64,000 nucleotides of DNA. Source: Neptunomonas japonica JAMM 1380. GTDB lineage: Bacteria; Pseudomonadota; Gammaproteobacteria; Pseudomonadales; Balneatricaceae. The stretch lies in NCBI RefSeq assembly GCF_016592555.1, contig NZ_AP014546.1, forward strand, positions 2,490,501 to 2,554,500, written 5' to 3'. The notes beneath the pieces were generated by a model. It was not told the origin of the DNA and searched no databases. It worked only from the letters and a program-made list of their open reading frames with translations. Positions 62,735 to 64,000 of the stretch are shown piece after piece (position 1 is the stretch's first letter; each line of letters starts with the position of its first letter). Position numbers and translations under genes: made by a program.

Positions 62735-64000
62735 TTAACTTTGTTGAGTTGAAAAAACCCCTACAGCATCAATAACTTCAGCCTGTATAGTACTTACTTT
62801 CATTTCTTTAAACTCTTTATGTGCAACAAGCATAACAACAACATCAGCCTCAACTACTGCATTACTTTTCGTCGTATGAGTTGCATTTATTAAACTATCT
62901 GGTAAGACTTCTATATTTGGTTCAACAACCATCAAGTTGCCTTTAAACTGATCATGCAGTTGTTGGGCGATGCTCAGAGCGGGGCTTTCTCGCAAATCAT
63001 CAATATCTGGTTTAAAGGCAACCCCGAATACAGCTAACGTAATATTGTCTTCTTTTTTACCAGACTGAACCAATTTCCCAGCTGCTTCTTTAACCTTTGA
63101 GATAACCCAGCCTGGCTTAGAATCATTTACTTCCCTTGCCATTCCGATAAGCTTGGCCTCTTCAGGGTTTGAATTAACAATAAACCAAGGATCAACAGCG
63201 ATACAATGCCCGCCAACGCCAGCCCCCGGCTGTAAAATATCTACTCGTGGGTGACGATTAGATAATCTGATCAACTCCCAAACATTAATATCAAGCTTAT
63301 CGCAGATAACTGAAAGCTCATTAGCAAAAGCAATGTTCACATCTCGGAAACTATTTTCAGTCAACTTCGCCATTTCAGCAGTTCGGGTATCTGTTGTAAC
63401 GCACTCACCTTCTACAAATATTTTATACAACTCAACGGATACAGCCGTGCACTTTGGAGTCATCCCTCCAATAATACGATCATTTTCTATTAATTCCCGC
63501 ATCACATGCCCAGGCAATACCCTTTCAGGACAATGAGCAACTCTAATATCAGAGCTTTCTCCGGCTTCACCCGGGAATGACAAATCAGGTCTTTCATTAG
63601 CCAACCAACCAGCCATTTTTTCAGTGGCTCCAACTGGGGATGTGGATTCAAGGATAATCAAATTGCCTTTTACCAATACTGGAGCTATCGCTTTTGAAGC
63701 AGCTTCAATATAGCTAAGATCAGGCTCATGATTATTTTTAAAAGGGGTTGGCACAGCTATTAAAAACGCATCAGCAGGCTCAGGCTTTGTTGTGGCCTTT
63801 AAATACCCCTCAGTTACAGCAGCGTGAACAACCATATCTAGCTCTGGTTCTATTATATGTATCTGTCCTTGGTTTATTGTGTCAACGGCTACGGAGTTAA
63901 TATCTACACCAATAACTTTTTTTTTGCGAGATGCAAACATTGCAGCAGTAGGTAATCCGATATAGCCTAAACCAATGACAGAAATAGTATTGAATTCCAT
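62735..64000 (-). CDS. wecC: UDP-N-acetyl-D-mannosamine dehydrogenase
   Basis: A 421-residue UDP-sugar 6-dehydrogenase, complete and beginning at the last base of the window. It has an N-terminal Rossmann motif VIGLGYIGLPTAAMFA, ESTSPVGATEKM, HCPERVLPG, the catalytic Cys266 in GAGVGGHCIAVDPWF and the C-terminal GVAFKPDIDDLRESPAL. The pattern is that of WecC (UDP-ManNAc to UDP-ManNAcA, two NAD-dependent oxidations) rather than UDP-glucose dehydrogenase. This implies N-acetylmannosaminuronic acid or a related uronic acid in the capsule. The partner epimerase wecB is not in the window and may lie just beyond the right edge. Confidence 0.93.
   Translation of the reverse strand: MEFNTISVIGLGYIGLPTAAMFASRKKKVIGVDINSVAVDTINQGQIHIIEPELDMVVHAAVTEGYLKATTKPEPADAFLIAVPTPFKNNHEPDLSYIEAASKAIAPVLVKGNLIILESTSPVGATEKMAGWLANERPDLSFPGEAGESSDIRVAHCPERVLPGHVMRELIENDRIIGGMTPKCTAVSVELYKIFVEGECVTTDTRTAEMAKLTENSFRDVNIAFANELSVICDKLDINVWELIRLSNRHPRVDILQPGAGVGGHCIAVDPWFIVNSNPEEAKLIGMAREVNDSKPGWVISKVKEAAGKLVQSGKKEDNITLAVFGVAFKPDIDDLRESPALSIAQQLHDQFKGNLMVVEPNIEVLPDSLINATHTTKSNAVVEADVVVMLVAHKEFKEMKVSTIQAEVIDAVGVFSTQQS

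Overview
The window is chromosomal DNA from a moderately AT-rich gammaproteobacterium, most likely a marine member of the Oceanospirillales. This placement is inferred from gene content: RlmKL, RMF, class 2 PyrD, a DUF2835 protein, a TAXI-TRAP transporter and a rhizobial rkp-like K-antigen locus. No rRNA or other decisive marker is present. Gene density is high. I see one tRNA, no CRISPR array and no insertion sequence.

1-3.7 kb (minus strand): a jetA-jetB-jetC (MksFEB/Wadjet-type SMC) operon whose SMC gene runs off the left edge. 3.9-9.4 kb: housekeeping genes amt, rlmKL, rmf, pyrD and a DUF2835 protein. 9.7-16 kb: a lone BatD-like protein, a voltage-gated-type K+ channel, a TIGR01777 epimerase, riboflavin synthase, a YciC-like membrane protein and an HDOD signalling protein. 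16.2-23.3 kb (minus strand): a complete sensing and uptake module, with sensor kinase, sigma-54 activator (GAFTSA variant), TAXI binding protein and fused TRAP permease. 23.4-29.2 kb: prephenate dehydratase, a candidate small RNA gene with tandem terminators, a LysM/BON protein, tRNA-Thr(TGT), PPK2, a secreted beta-helix protein behind a structured leader, and an RhlE-type helicase.

29.2-35.8 kb: an amino-acid catabolic operon. A sodium symporter imports the amino acid, a Leu/Phe/Val-type dehydrogenase deaminates it, and an indolepyruvate ferredoxin oxidoreductase fusion decarboxylates the 2-oxo acid. A good promoter about 430 bp upstream carries a LiuR-like palindrome. 35.9-39.7 kb: a chemoreceptor and a Sel1/SPOR periplasmic protein.

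39.9-64 kb: a capsule (K-antigen) locus in two convergent arms. The rightward arm encodes a reducing type I polyketide synthase without thioesterase, an alpha-oxoamine synthase and a KpsS. The leftward arm encodes WecC, a multi-module glycosyltransferase, an esterase-heparinase fusion, a second CgeB-like glycosyltransferase, KpsC, CysQ, a short-chain dehydrogenase and an LTA-synthase-like membrane enzyme. The PKS, oxoamine synthase, SDR, LTA-synthase-like and KpsS/KpsC set matches the rkpA-G-H-I-J logic of Sinorhizobium. I infer that it builds a polyketide-derived, sphingoid-like lipid on which the Kdo linker and capsule chain are assembled. This is the most interesting system in the window. 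The capsule exporter genes are not in view.
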